Origin: Nocardia mikamii NBRC 108933
GTDB lineage: Bacteria > Actinomycetota > Actinomycetes > Mycobacteriales > Mycobacteriaceae
Assembly (NCBI RefSeq): GCF_001613505.1
Contig: NZ_BDCM01000010.1
Location: forward strand, 1-64,000
Length of the DNA stretch: 64,000 nt
Direction: 5' to 3'
Below the pieces are notes generated by a model. It made no database searches and had not been told where the DNA came from. It worked only from the letters and a program-made list of their open reading frames with translations. A program made the translations under genes and the position numbers. This document shows, one piece after another, positions 17,673-50,973 of this stretch; within the stretch, counting starts at the first letter, position 1; the number at the start of each line of letters is the position of its first letter.

Positions 17673-18193
17673 GGTCGTTCTCCGATTCCGTTGTCTCGTC
17701 GGCGCGTCGGACGTTGGCCGCCGACAGGGATTCGCCGGATCGCACAAGGCGCGCATGAATGCGGCCCGCGCTCTGATCGAGCCTGGGACTGCGACCGGCG
17801 TCACAAAATATTAAGCATTATATGTTTCGCGCGCAAGTACCTGGGTGGTTGCTGGAGGCGCGGGCACCGATCATCGCGGTGCGTGGGAAGCGTGTCCTAG
17901 ATCCTGGTGCGACTCGTCGTCAACGGGCGCCCGCGGGTGTATACGTGGCGCGTGCGGTCCACTGTTTCTGGACTCCGAAGCAGCCGTGGGGGCCGGTGTA
18001 GGTCCGGGCGCACGGGTGGTGACGTATGTGCCGGAGACACCGCCACGGCACGAATCGGTGGGCGAAGAGTAAATCCGCCGGTATCAGCAACGAGACACGT
18101 CCGGTCGAAATACCCTAGTAGTAGAGCTTCTCGTAGACCGTAACCGAGCGGGGCCGGGGGACCTTGCACGCGGCCGAATGAAGGAGACAGGCT
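17673..18193. promoter_or_regulatory. Divergent intergenic region with an AT-rich block
   Basis: About 520 bp between the minus-strand MFS gene and the plus-strand repeat protein. An unusually AT-rich stretch at about 17804-17826 (aaaatattaagcattatatg) stands out and may hold the MFS promoter or an operator. A GAAGGAGA site at 18179-18186 serves the downstream gene. Confidence 0.35.
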
Positions 18194-18685
18194 ATGTCGG
18201 ACGCCACACCTGATCTGCAAGCCTCCACACCGGGCAATCCTCAACTCCGGTTGGCTCTCGGCATCACGCGCGAGGGCCGTGTGACCGCCAGGCCGTACGA
18301 CGGTACGCAAGAGCAGAGCTTCAACATCGTTGATCAAGCCGACGGCTCGAAGGGTATCCGCTGTAAGTACTACGACCTGGCCCTCGGCATGACAGCCACC
18401 GGTGTGAACGTGCGGCCCTACGATGGCAGCCGGGACCAGAGCTTCACCTTTGTAGGGATAAACAACGGATACGGATCTACGAGCATCCGCTGTAGGTACG
18501 ACCACAACATCGCACTTGCCACGACGGGCACCAATGACGTCTACCCAAGGCCCTACGAAGGCAAATACCCCGAATCGTTCAACCTGCACGGACAAGCCGA
18601 CGGCTCCACCGGCATCCGCAGCACCCACCTCAACGGCTCCCCCGCCACCGCTTCCGAGCCCACCACCCCGGCCACTGCAACGTAG
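18194..18685 (+). CDS. Three-repeat protein, possible beta-trefoil/lectin-like
   Basis: A 163-residue protein built of three repeats of about 40-45 residues. Each contains LALGxTxxGVxxRPYDGxxxQSF(N/T), then DGSxGIRCxYYD. The threefold repetition and the QSF motif resemble ricin-type or AbfB-like beta-trefoils, but the classical QxW is replaced by QSF, so the family is uncertain. No signal peptide is visible. A good GAAGGAGA site sits before the ATG. It is followed by a chitin-binding-like small protein, suggesting a carbohydrate-related pair. The C-terminus is Ser/Thr/Pro-rich. Confidence 0.6.
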   Translation: MSDATPDLQASTPGNPQLRLALGITREGRVTARPYDGTQEQSFNIVDQADGSKGIRCKYYDLALGMTATGVNVRPYDGSRDQSFTFVGINNGYGSTSIRCRYDHNIALATTGTNDVYPRPYEGKYPESFNLHGQADGSTGIRSTHLNGSPATASEPTTPATAT

Positions 18686-18847
18686 TAGCCTCGCGCGCAG
18701 GCTGATTCATCTACGGTTGCCGGGCGCGTGGGTCAGAACTCGACCGAGATCTGATCGTGTCGACGATGAAAGCCATACGCGAATTGTGAACGCGGACACC
18801 GAGAGAGAGCCGGACTCCCACACCAGCACCGAGAAGGGACACCTACC

Positions 18848-19027
18848 ATGCCTGACGAGGATCGCTTGGTCGACTGGTACGACTGCTCGAACAAGGATGA
18901 CGGCAACTACCCCCATCCGACCGGCGACACCACCAAGTTCATGTCGTGCGTCGCACGTACCAACGCCTACGAGCGCAATTGCCCGCCAGGCACGCACTTC
19001 GACTCTGAACAGGGACGATGCGTATAG
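18848..19027 (+). CDS. 59-residue peritrophin-A/CBM14-like chitin-binding protein
   Basis: A very short gene. The product has four cysteines (residues 13, 34, 45, 58) in the spacing and context of a chitin-binding peritrophin-A (CBM14) domain: DCxxxDDGNYPHPTGDTTKF, then FMSCVARTNAYERNCPPG and THFDSEQGRCV. The aromatic positions (Y21, F31, Y41, F51) match the family. The protein is little more than one domain, with no signal peptide visible. The ATG follows GAAGGGA at about 9 bases. CBM14 is best known in animals but occurs in actinobacteria. It lies 162 bp after the repeat protein on the same strand. Confidence 0.7.
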   Translation: MPDEDRLVDWYDCSNKDDGNYPHPTGDTTKFMSCVARTNAYERNCPPGTHFDSEQGRCV

Positions 19028-19243
19028 GCCGGTGACCAACGCGCCTGCGATAACTGCGCGAGGGTCAACGACACTCGTCAACGGGAGTTGCTTTCGGAGG
19101 TCCGGGTTGCGCCGATCAGCTCGTGGTGTGCGAGCGTGTCAGGCCGCACCCCGCCGGGGTTCGCCCGACCGTTCGCGGCATTGCTCGCGCAGTGCGTTCA
19201 CCGTCGCCGCGCAGGGCGGTACATGGCACGAGTCGACGGCGTT

Positions 19244-20293
19244 CTACCGTGCACGTGGCAGGGATGCCGGCAACCCGAACGTAGGGAGGACGATCTCCTC
19301 GAAGCGGGTCATGGCGCTGATTCGGTCGCCGGCGAGAGTGAGCACGAACAGGCCGACTCCCCGACTACCGGTGGGGGTCGGTCGGTAGACACCGAACGCC
19401 GGTTGACCGTTGGCTCGCGTCGGCACCAGTTCGAATCTCCGTACCGAGCCGAAAACGAAGGCGCAGAAGCGTGCCACGCTGTTTCGGCCCCGGTACTCCA
19501 ACGGTATCGGTGGCATCGACATGAAGACGTCGTCGGTCAACAGCGTCACCAACGCATCGACGTCGGCGGATTCGTAGGCGCTGACGAACTTCGCCGCGAG
19601 CGCGTTCTCGGCAGGCGAGCCGGCGGCGGGCGGCTGGGCTCCGGCAGCCGTCACCGACAGTCGATCTCGCATGCCCGCACGTGCGCGCTTGAGGGCGCTT
19701 TTGACCGATTCGACGGTCGTGTCGAGCATGTCGGCCACTTCGTCGGCGTGGAATCCGAGGACATCGCGCAGGATGAGAACGGCGAGCTGGCGATGCGGCA
19801 GGATCTGCAAGGCGGTCACGAATGCCAGGGAGATGGATTCGGATTGCCCGTAGCGGGCCTCCGGACCCAGCGGCACACTGATCGTGCCGTTCAGAAGGGT
19901 GTCGGGATAAGGCTCGAGCCAATGGATTTCGCCGAAACCCGTCGGTTCCGGCGGTTCGACCCCCGGAACGTCCCACGGCTTCGCGGGGCGCCGGCGCTCG
20001 GCGCGCAACGCGTCGAGGCACTGGTTCGTCGCGATGCGGTAGAGCCACGTGCGAACCGAGGCGCGGCCCTCGAATCGGTCGAGGCCACGCCACGCGGCCA
20101 ACAACGTGTCCTGAAGGGCGTCCTCGGCATCCTGAAACGATCCGAGCATCCGGTAGCAGTGCACCTGCAGCTCGCGACGGTGCGGCTCGGTCAGCGCTCG
20201 GAACGCCTCGCCGTCGCCGGCCCGCGCCCGCGACATCAGGTCTGTTCCCGCCAACTCCACTCCCGCCGCCTCTCTCCGTGTGTGCGGTTCCAT
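19244..20293 (-). CDS. ECF sigma factor with C-terminal SnoaL-like domain
   Basis: A 349-residue sigma-70-family factor. Region 2 is at about residues 25-95 (EPHRRELQVHCYRMLGSFQD, EDALQDTLLAAWRGLDRFEG, RTWLYRIATNQCLDAL). Region 4 is at about 165-225 (HRQLAVLILRDVLGFHADEV, TVESVKSALKRAR). A SnoaL/NTF2-like domain (about 240-345) completes the large SigG/SigJ-type ECF groups, in which this domain modulates activity instead of a separate anti-sigma factor. The start is ATG at 20293. It is divergent from the DHFR-like gene with a 113-bp spacer, so it may control that gene and itself. Confidence 0.88.
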   Translation of the reverse strand: MEPHTRREAAGVELAGTDLMSRARAGDGEAFRALTEPHRRELQVHCYRMLGSFQDAEDALQDTLLAAWRGLDRFEGRASVRTWLYRIATNQCLDALRAERRRPAKPWDVPGVEPPEPTGFGEIHWLEPYPDTLLNGTISVPLGPEARYGQSESISLAFVTALQILPHRQLAVLILRDVLGFHADEVADMLDTTVESVKSALKRARAGMRDRLSVTAAGAQPPAAGSPAENALAAKFVSAYESADVDALVTLLTDDVFMSMPPIPLEYRGRNSVARFCAFVFGSVRRFELVPTRANGQPAFGVYRPTPTGSRGVGLFVLTLAGDRISAMTRFEEIVLPTFGLPASLPRAR

Positions 20294-20406
20294 CCTGTAT
20301 GGACGCCGGCCGCTGCGCGAAGGGGGCGCTCGGGCAGCGCCCCCTTTTCCGATGTCGCGGCGTCCACACCCGTGACAACCGACAACATCGTCAATGGAGC
20401 ACGGAA

Positions 20407-21006
20407 ATGGGAAAAATCGTTCTCACCTCGAACGTCACACTCGACGGAGTGGTCCAGGACCCGGACGGCGCGGAGGGCTTCGAACATGGCGGCTGGTTCC
20501 ACCAGTTCGTAGGACCCAAGGACCTCGAAGACTGGACCGCGCGTGAGACGCAGGAAGCGCTGCATGCCGAAGTGCTGCTGCTGGGCGGGCGGACCAATGA
20601 GTGGTTCGCGGACCGGATGACAGAGCAGAACCTGGCGGAGGGGCGTGTGGGCCCCGAGTGGGCGGACAGGGTGCGCAGCATGCCCAAGTACGTCGTGTCC
20701 TCGACCGTCGACGACCCTCGGTGGAGAAACGTCACCGTCCTGCGCGGCGACGCGGTCAAGGAGGTTTCGGAGCTGAAGGGCACGGTGGACGGGGAAATCC
20801 TGATCTACGCCAGCTACCAGCTCGCACGCACTCTGATCGAACACAACCTGCTCGACGAACTGCGGCTGGTCGTCTTTCCGGTGGTGGTGGGAACCGGCCG
20901 GCGTCTGTTCGACGAGGCCGGTGCCAAGAAACCGCTACACCTGGCCGACACCCGACAGCTCGGCGACGGCCTCGTGTACTACAGCTACGAAATCGCGCGA
21001 GGCTAA
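20407..21006 (+). CDS. Dihydrofolate reductase / RibD-C family protein
   Basis: A 199-residue protein of the DHFR-like RibD C-terminal family. It has the N-terminal strand KIVLTSNVTLDGVVQDPDG, LLLGGRTNEWFADRM, KYVVSSTVDDPRW, and the C-terminal DELRLVVFPVVVGTGRRLFD. An NADPH-dependent reductase is expected; the physiological substrate is unknown, and these proteins are not the housekeeping DHFR. GGAG precedes the ATG at 20407. Divergent pairing with the ECF sigma factor is a common actinobacterial arrangement. Confidence 0.85.
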   Translation: MGKIVLTSNVTLDGVVQDPDGAEGFEHGGWFHQFVGPKDLEDWTARETQEALHAEVLLLGGRTNEWFADRMTEQNLAEGRVGPEWADRVRSMPKYVVSSTVDDPRWRNVTVLRGDAVKEVSELKGTVDGEILIYASYQLARTLIEHNLLDELRLVVFPVVVGTGRRLFDEAGAKKPLHLADTRQLGDGLVYYSYEIARG

Positions 21007-21393
21007 CGCCTCTACAGCCCCAGCCCGGTTGCCCATGGCCGCGTCGACGTCCCGCCGGTCGCGCGGTCATGGCAACGCTTACTCCCGGCGGTTCCCACTA
21101 CCGGGCCGACCTCGCCCCGCCGCCGACCCACGGCACCGGGGCAGTCCATGTCCCGGTGCTGCTCGCTGCTACCTACCTCGTCCGCGGTCTCGCGCGCAGG
21201 ACGACGACGCGGTAGGCCGCCTCGGTGGCCAGCGCCGTCAGCCGATCGACATGTTCGGCAGGAACGAAAGTGACTGGGTAGCAGTCGGACTCGATGTCAA
21301 ATGCTGGTAGACATCCCTGGAAGGGCTGGCATACTGTCGCGAACGTGCAGGTGGACGGCAACGGGCCGGTCGTCGGACAACGTGTCGGCTGCG
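21007..21393. other. Gap without recognisable gene
   Basis: About 390 bp between convergent genes. No supported coding frame. Confidence 0.45.
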
Positions 21394-21753
21394 TCAATCG
21401 GTCGTGCCGGCGTGCGCGGCGATGATTCGCCAACCGTGAGTCTCGTCGTATAGCCAGGTACGGGTGTAGCGCATCCTGGCCGCGAAAGGCGCCCCGAAGA
21501 CGGTCCCTTCGACGGTGCCGAGAAACCACGTCACCCCGGTGCGCCCGTCGGTGAGCACGGTCAACTCCTCCTCGGCCACCTTCGTCACCACCTGCGCTCG
21601 AGTGCGGTGCAGCTCCAGGTCGTCCGCCTTGGTCTGAACATTCGCACCGAAGGTGAAGATCAGCCGATCATCCATCAGCCGATCCAGCGCCTCGACGTCT
21701 CCAGCGAGCTGCGCGGTCTGCAGCCGGCGCTCGGCGTCCCGCAAGTTCTCCAT
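21394..21753 (-). CDS. SnoaL/DUF4440-like NTF2-fold protein
   Basis: A 119-residue protein with the DUF4440/NTF2-like pattern: N-terminal helix LRDAERRLQTAQLAGDVEAL, DRLMDDRLIFTFGANVQTK, then strands ending RYTRTWLYDETHGWRIIAAH. These are small dimeric proteins with a cone-shaped pocket, often isomerases or hydrolases; function here is unknown. The frame is open upstream to 22077, but only the region from the ATG at 21753 resembles the family. A GGGAG lies about 12 bases before it. Confidence 0.7.
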   Translation of the reverse strand: MENLRDAERRLQTAQLAGDVEALDRLMDDRLIFTFGANVQTKADDLELHRTRAQVVTKVAEEELTVLTDGRTGVTWFLGTVEGTVFGAPFAARMRYTRTWLYDETHGWRIIAAHAGTTD

Positions 21754-22093
21754 GAGGAACACTCTCCCAGCCGATGCCGTATCCGCGCCAGGACGTTCAC
21801 ACTCGGCTGATCTTGGCAGTCCGCCCGGGCAAGGTCCAAGCACCCGTCGAGGTGCCGGATTCGTCGCGGCATGACCAGGGCGTGCAGGGAAACCGACCTG
21901 GAACTGTTTCAAGCAAAGCTTGGCGTCCGCGGCGGCGAGGAGGTGCTCGGCCGGATCTCCCTGCGTGGCTTGGACTTCGACGACGGCGTCACCGGCGTCG
22001 GCTACTCGGGTCCTTTCGGCGGCCCGCGGTGCTGATGTCGCCACGGGCGCGCTGTCGGCTCTGACCCGCCGGCACATGACCCTGCCTGCTCGC
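21754..22093. other. Gap without recognised gene
   Basis: 340 bp. One short plus-strand stretch near 21900-22030 reads like protein (LELFQAKLGVRGGEEVLGRI) but has no start and no identified family. Possibly a remnant. Confidence 0.35.
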
Positions 22094-24148
22094 CTATTGA
22101 GGCTTGCTCACGTTCGCAGCCAATCGATCCTGAAGCTCCGCGTGCCGAAACTGGTAAATCGGTCCCACTGTGCGTAACACGCCTCGCTGCCTTGCGTCCT
22201 CCAAAAACCGCATGAGCCGCACCGGCGTTCGGTGCCGTAGGGCCAGCTCGATCTGGAAACAGAAGGTTGGCCACGACGCGGTCATTGCGGGGGGCAAAGC
22301 GAGCATCGCGGCAAGTCCGCCGAGCAGCCCTACCGCGAGCACGGCCGGCAACCCGAGATCGAACCGCATGCCGAAACACAGCCCTGCCGTCAGCGCGCCG
22401 AACCCGCATATGACCCCGAATCCGAGGCCGGCCATGACGTCTTGCCTCCACGAGGTAACAGGGTCGTGCGAGCGGTTGTCGTCCTGGTCCGAGACGAACA
22501 ACGAAGTCCCGATCCCGAGCGTAAGCCAGAGCACCACCCCGAGCACGAGCCACCACACGAGCGCGGGCTCGAGGTCGTTGACAAAAACGAGTGCGAATCC
22601 GGTTCCGAGCCCGAGCGGGAGCGCCATCAACAATCCAGTGGTCGTGACTGGTGCCAGCCACCAGCGAACAGCGACCCGCTTGGGTTTGGTCTTCTCGCGA
22701 ATGGTCGACAACGCGGACACGAGCCCGATGGCAAGCCCAACCGGCACTCCGGACGCGATCTCTCTGCCATCCGCGATCCAGTACGAAAGACCCAGCAGGA
22801 AGCCGATGGGGATTGCGGTCACGAACCAGACGGTCATCGCCCGTGCAAACAGCGCGATCCCGGGCTCGGTCCATTGCCCGATGGTCCACCACGCCAGGTC
22901 ACGACTTCCGTTCCGCTTCAGGCGGTCGGCGATGTAGCCGAGCGTCCGTTCCGCGGTCTGCACGGAGTATCGAGGCTTCGGGCCACCCGCTTCCGGGGTG
23001 TATGCGGCGATGAGCACCTGGTCGAGCAGGTGGCTCTCGATCCGCTTGGGTGTCGGAAAGCGCTTGCGGTCGAGGAGTTCGTCGACCTCTCCGCTCTGTG
23101 GGTAGGTGTCGCGGAGCAGGGTCACGGTGAGTGGTCTGTTCAGCGCCCGGGCCAGGGGGCTCCGTGGATCGGCGTTGAGCTTTTCGGCGACGGCCTGCCA
23201 ATTCGGTGGTGGCGGGGAGACGACGTGACGCAGTAGGTAGTCGGCGGCGTCGGCGGGCTTCAAAGACCGGAGCTCTATGACGGCAGCACCCAACAGCGGC
23301 TCGTGCTGTACGGCAGCGCGGAACTCCTCGCGCCGACTGAGCAGTACCAGGCGGAAATCGGCCTTGTTCAGCGCCTGCAACGCGATCGGCCGCAGCTGCT
23401 CCGGCATTTCATCGAGACCATCGAGAAACACCGCGATTCGTCGCGCCTGGACAAGGCTCTTCGCTTCGCGTCTCCGGAGCGGGAGGGTCTCAGCGAGTTT
23501 GTCGATGAGCCATTCGTTGAACGGTGTGCCCTCCGGGTCCCAGTTGTGCAAGGTGAACATCACCGGCACCGGAATCCCGGAGTGACCCTGCTCGCGGAAC
23601 TTCAGGGCGTCGAGTAGCAGGAGAATCGCGGCGGCGCTCTTTCCCGAACCCGCATCCCCGGTGATCACCAGTCGGCCGGAGGGCAGCCCACCGTAGACGT
23701 CATACAGGGTGCTACGGTCACCCTCCTGCAAGGCAGCGCTAGTGATGACGGAAACACCCGGTAGAGGGTCGAACCGCGGCCGCCCACCCCGTGTCGACGT
23801 TGCTGCGGCCACAGGAACGGCAACAGAGAGCGCCGCTTGACGCCACCTGATAGGCAACGGTTCGACCACTAGATCACGATCGTGCGCCTCCTCGGCCCAT
23901 CGTTCGTGCATGCGGGCCGCCAATCGGTCTGCGAGCCGATCCAGAGGCTCGGCCGTCCTCGACCAGAACGTCCTCACCACCCACACGACGAGTGAGCAGA
24001 CTGCCACCACCACAGCCACGACGAACTGCCCGTACCCACTGGCGGTACTTTTCTCATTCGGCCCGAGCAGCGTCACCCACAGAATCCACCAGACGGCCCC
24101 CACCACGATCAGGCCCGTGACGGCCGACATCAATTGACGCACGGACAT
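22094..24148 (-). CDS. Membrane-associated NACHT-domain NTPase
   Basis: A 684-residue STAND-class NTPase. Two transmembrane helices sit at the N-terminus (residues about 5-27 and 40-60). A NACHT NTPase core follows: Walker A ITGDAGSGKSAAAILL near 165, Walker B RRIAVFLDGLDEMP near 240, and a sensor segment RLVLLSRREEF. A helical arm comes next, then six or so hydrophobic helices (about 440-620) and a C-terminal FRHAELQDRLA, a motif found at the end of many actinobacterial NACHT proteins. Some bacterial NACHT proteins act in antiphage defence; whether this one does is inference. The start at 24148 is chosen because the upstream frame is not hydrophobic or conserved. Confidence 0.85.
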   Translation of the reverse strand: MSVRQLMSAVTGLIVVGAVWWILWVTLLGPNEKSTASGYGQFVVAVVVAVCSLVVWVVRTFWSRTAEPLDRLADRLAARMHERWAEEAHDRDLVVEPLPIRWRQAALSVAVPVAAATSTRGGRPRFDPLPGVSVITSAALQEGDRSTLYDVYGGLPSGRLVITGDAGSGKSAAAILLLLDALKFREQGHSGIPVPVMFTLHNWDPEGTPFNEWLIDKLAETLPLRRREAKSLVQARRIAVFLDGLDEMPEQLRPIALQALNKADFRLVLLSRREEFRAAVQHEPLLGAAVIELRSLKPADAADYLLRHVVSPPPPNWQAVAEKLNADPRSPLARALNRPLTVTLLRDTYPQSGEVDELLDRKRFPTPKRIESHLLDQVLIAAYTPEAGGPKPRYSVQTAERTLGYIADRLKRNGSRDLAWWTIGQWTEPGIALFARAMTVWFVTAIPIGFLLGLSYWIADGREIASGVPVGLAIGLVSALSTIREKTKPKRVAVRWWLAPVTTTGLLMALPLGLGTGFALVFVNDLEPALVWWLVLGVVLWLTLGIGTSLFVSDQDDNRSHDPVTSWRQDVMAGLGFGVICGFGALTAGLCFGMRFDLGLPAVLAVGLLGGLAAMLALPPAMTASWPTFCFQIELALRHRTPVRLMRFLEDARQRGVLRTVGPIYQFRHAELQDRLAANVSKPQ

Positions 24149-24508
24149 ACACACTACTATCGGCGCGACCCCGAATTCGTTGTCTCGGTTGACAAGTGGA
24201 TGAACCTCCACAACACCACCCGGCGGCATTCCGCGATCGGGAGCCAAAGCCCCGATGCTTTCGAGCGTTCACTGCGAACCTCAACCGCCTGAATCCGTAA
24301 GCCTCCCTGCCCACCAATCAGAGTGGGTATCGCTCGAGTGGGCGAGGATGAGCGGCGGAACCCATGTTCCGCCGCGCGTCGGCCACCCGTCGAGCCAGAG
24401 AGGGGTGTGCACCTGCTCCGGAGCGACGGCGATCGCGGTGTCAGGCTAGACGTTGTGTGTCCGGTGTCATGGACGACACTTCGTACGGCGTCACCTTGTA
24501 GATGCAGG
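24149..24508. other. Gap without recognised gene
   Basis: 360 bp between two minus-strand genes: the 3' side of the P450 and the upstream region of the NACHT gene. No supported frame. Confidence 0.45.
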
Positions 24509-25810
24509 TCAGACGGCGGGCTGGGGGCTGCGAAGGCGTGGACCGGTGTGCACGGGAAGGCGTTCGTATCCGTGCAGCGTGAAGAGCGGGCGACGGGTGG
24601 GCGCGTCGGACAATCGCAGGTCCGGAAAAGTCTCGAAGAGGGCTCGCAGAGCATGCGCCGCTTCCATCCGTGCCAGACCGGCGCCCAGACACACGTGGAT
24701 ACCGCTGCTGAATGACAGATGGTTGTTGGCATTGTTCCTGGTGATGTCGAAATGGGCCGGGTCGGTGAACACAGCGGGGTCGCGGTTCGCGCCGGCCAAG
24801 GACAGCACCACGGTCGAACCCGCGCGAAGTCGGGTACCGCCGATCTCCAGCGTCGTACGGGTGGTGCGGGCGGTGGTTTGCACCGGCGGATCTATCCGCA
24901 GGATTTCCTCGACCGCGTTGGGCCACAGCTCCGGTTCGGCGCGCAATCGACTCAACTGATCGGGGTGACGCAGCAGCCAGGTGACGCCCTTGCCGATCAA
25001 GTTGACCGTTGTTTCGAAGCCCGCGGCCATCAGCAGGGTCGCCGAGGCGCACAGTTCGTGAGTGGACAGATCGCTTCCGGTGACGAGGTTGCTGAGGATA
25101 TCGTCGCCGGGTTCAGCGCGAAGGCGGTCGATGTGCTCCATGAGATATCGGTGCACTCGCTCCGAGGATTCCATCGCCCGCTGATGTGTGCGCCAGGAGA
25201 TCCCCAGGTCGAGCAACGGGCTGATGTCGTCGCCCCAGCGCAGGAACATCTCGCGGTCGGAGTCCGGGAAGCCGAGTATTTCGGAGATGATGGCGATGGG
25301 CACCTGCGCGGCGTACTGCATCACCAGATCTGCGGGCCCGTCGTCGGGAAGCGTCGCGAGCAGCTCCTCTGTAACGGTCTCGATTCTCTCTCGAAGCCGG
25401 GCGATGGCACGTGGCGTGAAGGCCGCGGTCACCGGTTTACGCATCCGGGTGTGCTCGGGCTGGTCGATCACCAGCATCGACGGAGCGTCCACCGGGTTCG
25501 GCGGGACGGGCCGGCGGTGCAGGACGCGCCGTACGGGGCGCGGCGCGAGCACCGTCGGTACGCCCACACCGAAACGTTTGTCGCGCAATATTTCTCGAGC
25601 CATATCGTGATCGAAGGTGATCCATACCGGGTGGGCCCGGATCAATCCGCCCTTCCCGCGCATCTTCTCGATCAGAGCGTACGGGTTATCTATCCCCTCC
25701 CGGCTGCCGATCAATTGCGCGAACAGATCACCGCGACGGAGTTGCACCTTCGTGAAGAGGCGGATCACCCCGTGGTTGTTGACCCACCGATACAGGTACT
25801 GCGGTTTCAT
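24509..25810 (-). CDS. Cytochrome P450, probable tailoring oxygenase of the NRPS product
   Basis: A 433-residue soluble bacterial P450. The I-helix oxygen-activation motif is AAGFETTVNLIG (about residue 240). The K-helix ExxR lies in AVEEILRIDPP. The haem loop FSSGIHVCLGAGLAR (about 350-364) carries the Cys ligand. All essential motifs are present. The ATG at 25810 has a G-rich site (GGGGGG) 5 bases before it. It lies 136 bp downstream of the NRPS on the same strand with nothing between, so it is probably co-transcribed and hydroxylates or cross-links the peptide or a building block. Electron-transfer partners are not in the window. Confidence 0.88.
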   Translation of the reverse strand: MKPQYLYRWVNNHGVIRLFTKVQLRRGDLFAQLIGSREGIDNPYALIEKMRGKGGLIRAHPVWITFDHDMAREILRDKRFGVGVPTVLAPRPVRRVLHRRPVPPNPVDAPSMLVIDQPEHTRMRKPVTAAFTPRAIARLRERIETVTEELLATLPDDGPADLVMQYAAQVPIAIISEILGFPDSDREMFLRWGDDISPLLDLGISWRTHQRAMESSERVHRYLMEHIDRLRAEPGDDILSNLVTGSDLSTHELCASATLLMAAGFETTVNLIGKGVTWLLRHPDQLSRLRAEPELWPNAVEEILRIDPPVQTTARTTRTTLEIGGTRLRAGSTVVLSLAGANRDPAVFTDPAHFDITRNNANNHLSFSSGIHVCLGAGLARMEAAHALRALFETFPDLRLSDAPTRRPLFTLHGYERLPVHTGPRLRSPQPAV

Positions 25811-25946
25811 CGAGCCCCCCATCGTCGAACTGTCCCGCCCAGTAGGAAAGTGTGGACATGGCATGTCTCGTGACTGTCGCCCGGAAGTACCCGCGCCTCG
25901 GCCGTACTCGTGTAGGCGGGCATCCGGCCGTCGTCGAGCCGAGTCG

Positions 25947-50414
<24,468 letters not shown>

Positions 50415-50973
50415 CGTGTAATCCCTCGCTCAGACTCGCGGGCATTGCGGCACAACGGAACCACGCCGTACCACCTATCCGAAATGTGTATTCATGCCTA
50501 TTTCGAGATCGAACCCGAACTACGGCTGCATTCGAATTCGCCGATCGACTGCGGTGCACGGCTCAGCTCGATGCACCCGCCGCCGAAACGGGCGAATTCT
50601 CTGCAGACAGCAGTAGTACGCATGCTGGATCGAGACGCTCGGCCGCGGAATCCGACTCACACGGCCCTTCTGCCCCTTCGGGATCCCCACCCACCAGCGG
50701 CATCGACAGCTATTCGAAGCCACAGGGATCTTGGATCGGAACATTTTTCGCTGTCTCGGTGAGTGCCGTTCGCGCGGTATGGCCGACATGAGCGGTTCGC
50801 CCGATCAGCGATCGAGCGTGTACGCGCACACCTCGGCGCTGCCGAAAATGAGATTACCGAGCCGAAAAGAGGGGACAGATATGTATGTGCGGCATATTCG
50901 AGCTCACCGCACATACCACATCGCGGAACGGTGGTCTGCTCGGACTCGGATCGGCGTTATCGCCGAAGGATTT
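50415..50973. promoter_or_regulatory. NRPS upstream region
   Basis: A 559-bp non-coding stretch between the NRPS start and the exported-protein gene. It should contain the NRPS promoter and 5' leader. Most of its centre is copy A of a duplicated inverted element (50624-50805). Confidence 0.5.
50624..50805 (+). repeat. Inverted duplicate element, copy A
   Basis: 182 bp beginning gctggatcgagacgctcggc and ending in gagcggttcgcccgat. It matches copy B (52439-52619, opposite strand) at roughly 85-90% by eye with one indel; weaker similarity continues about 50 bp inward. Changes are spread evenly over codon positions in the frame I checked, so it looks non-coding. It contains a small GGCCG/CGGCC hairpin. 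Confidence 0.8.
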
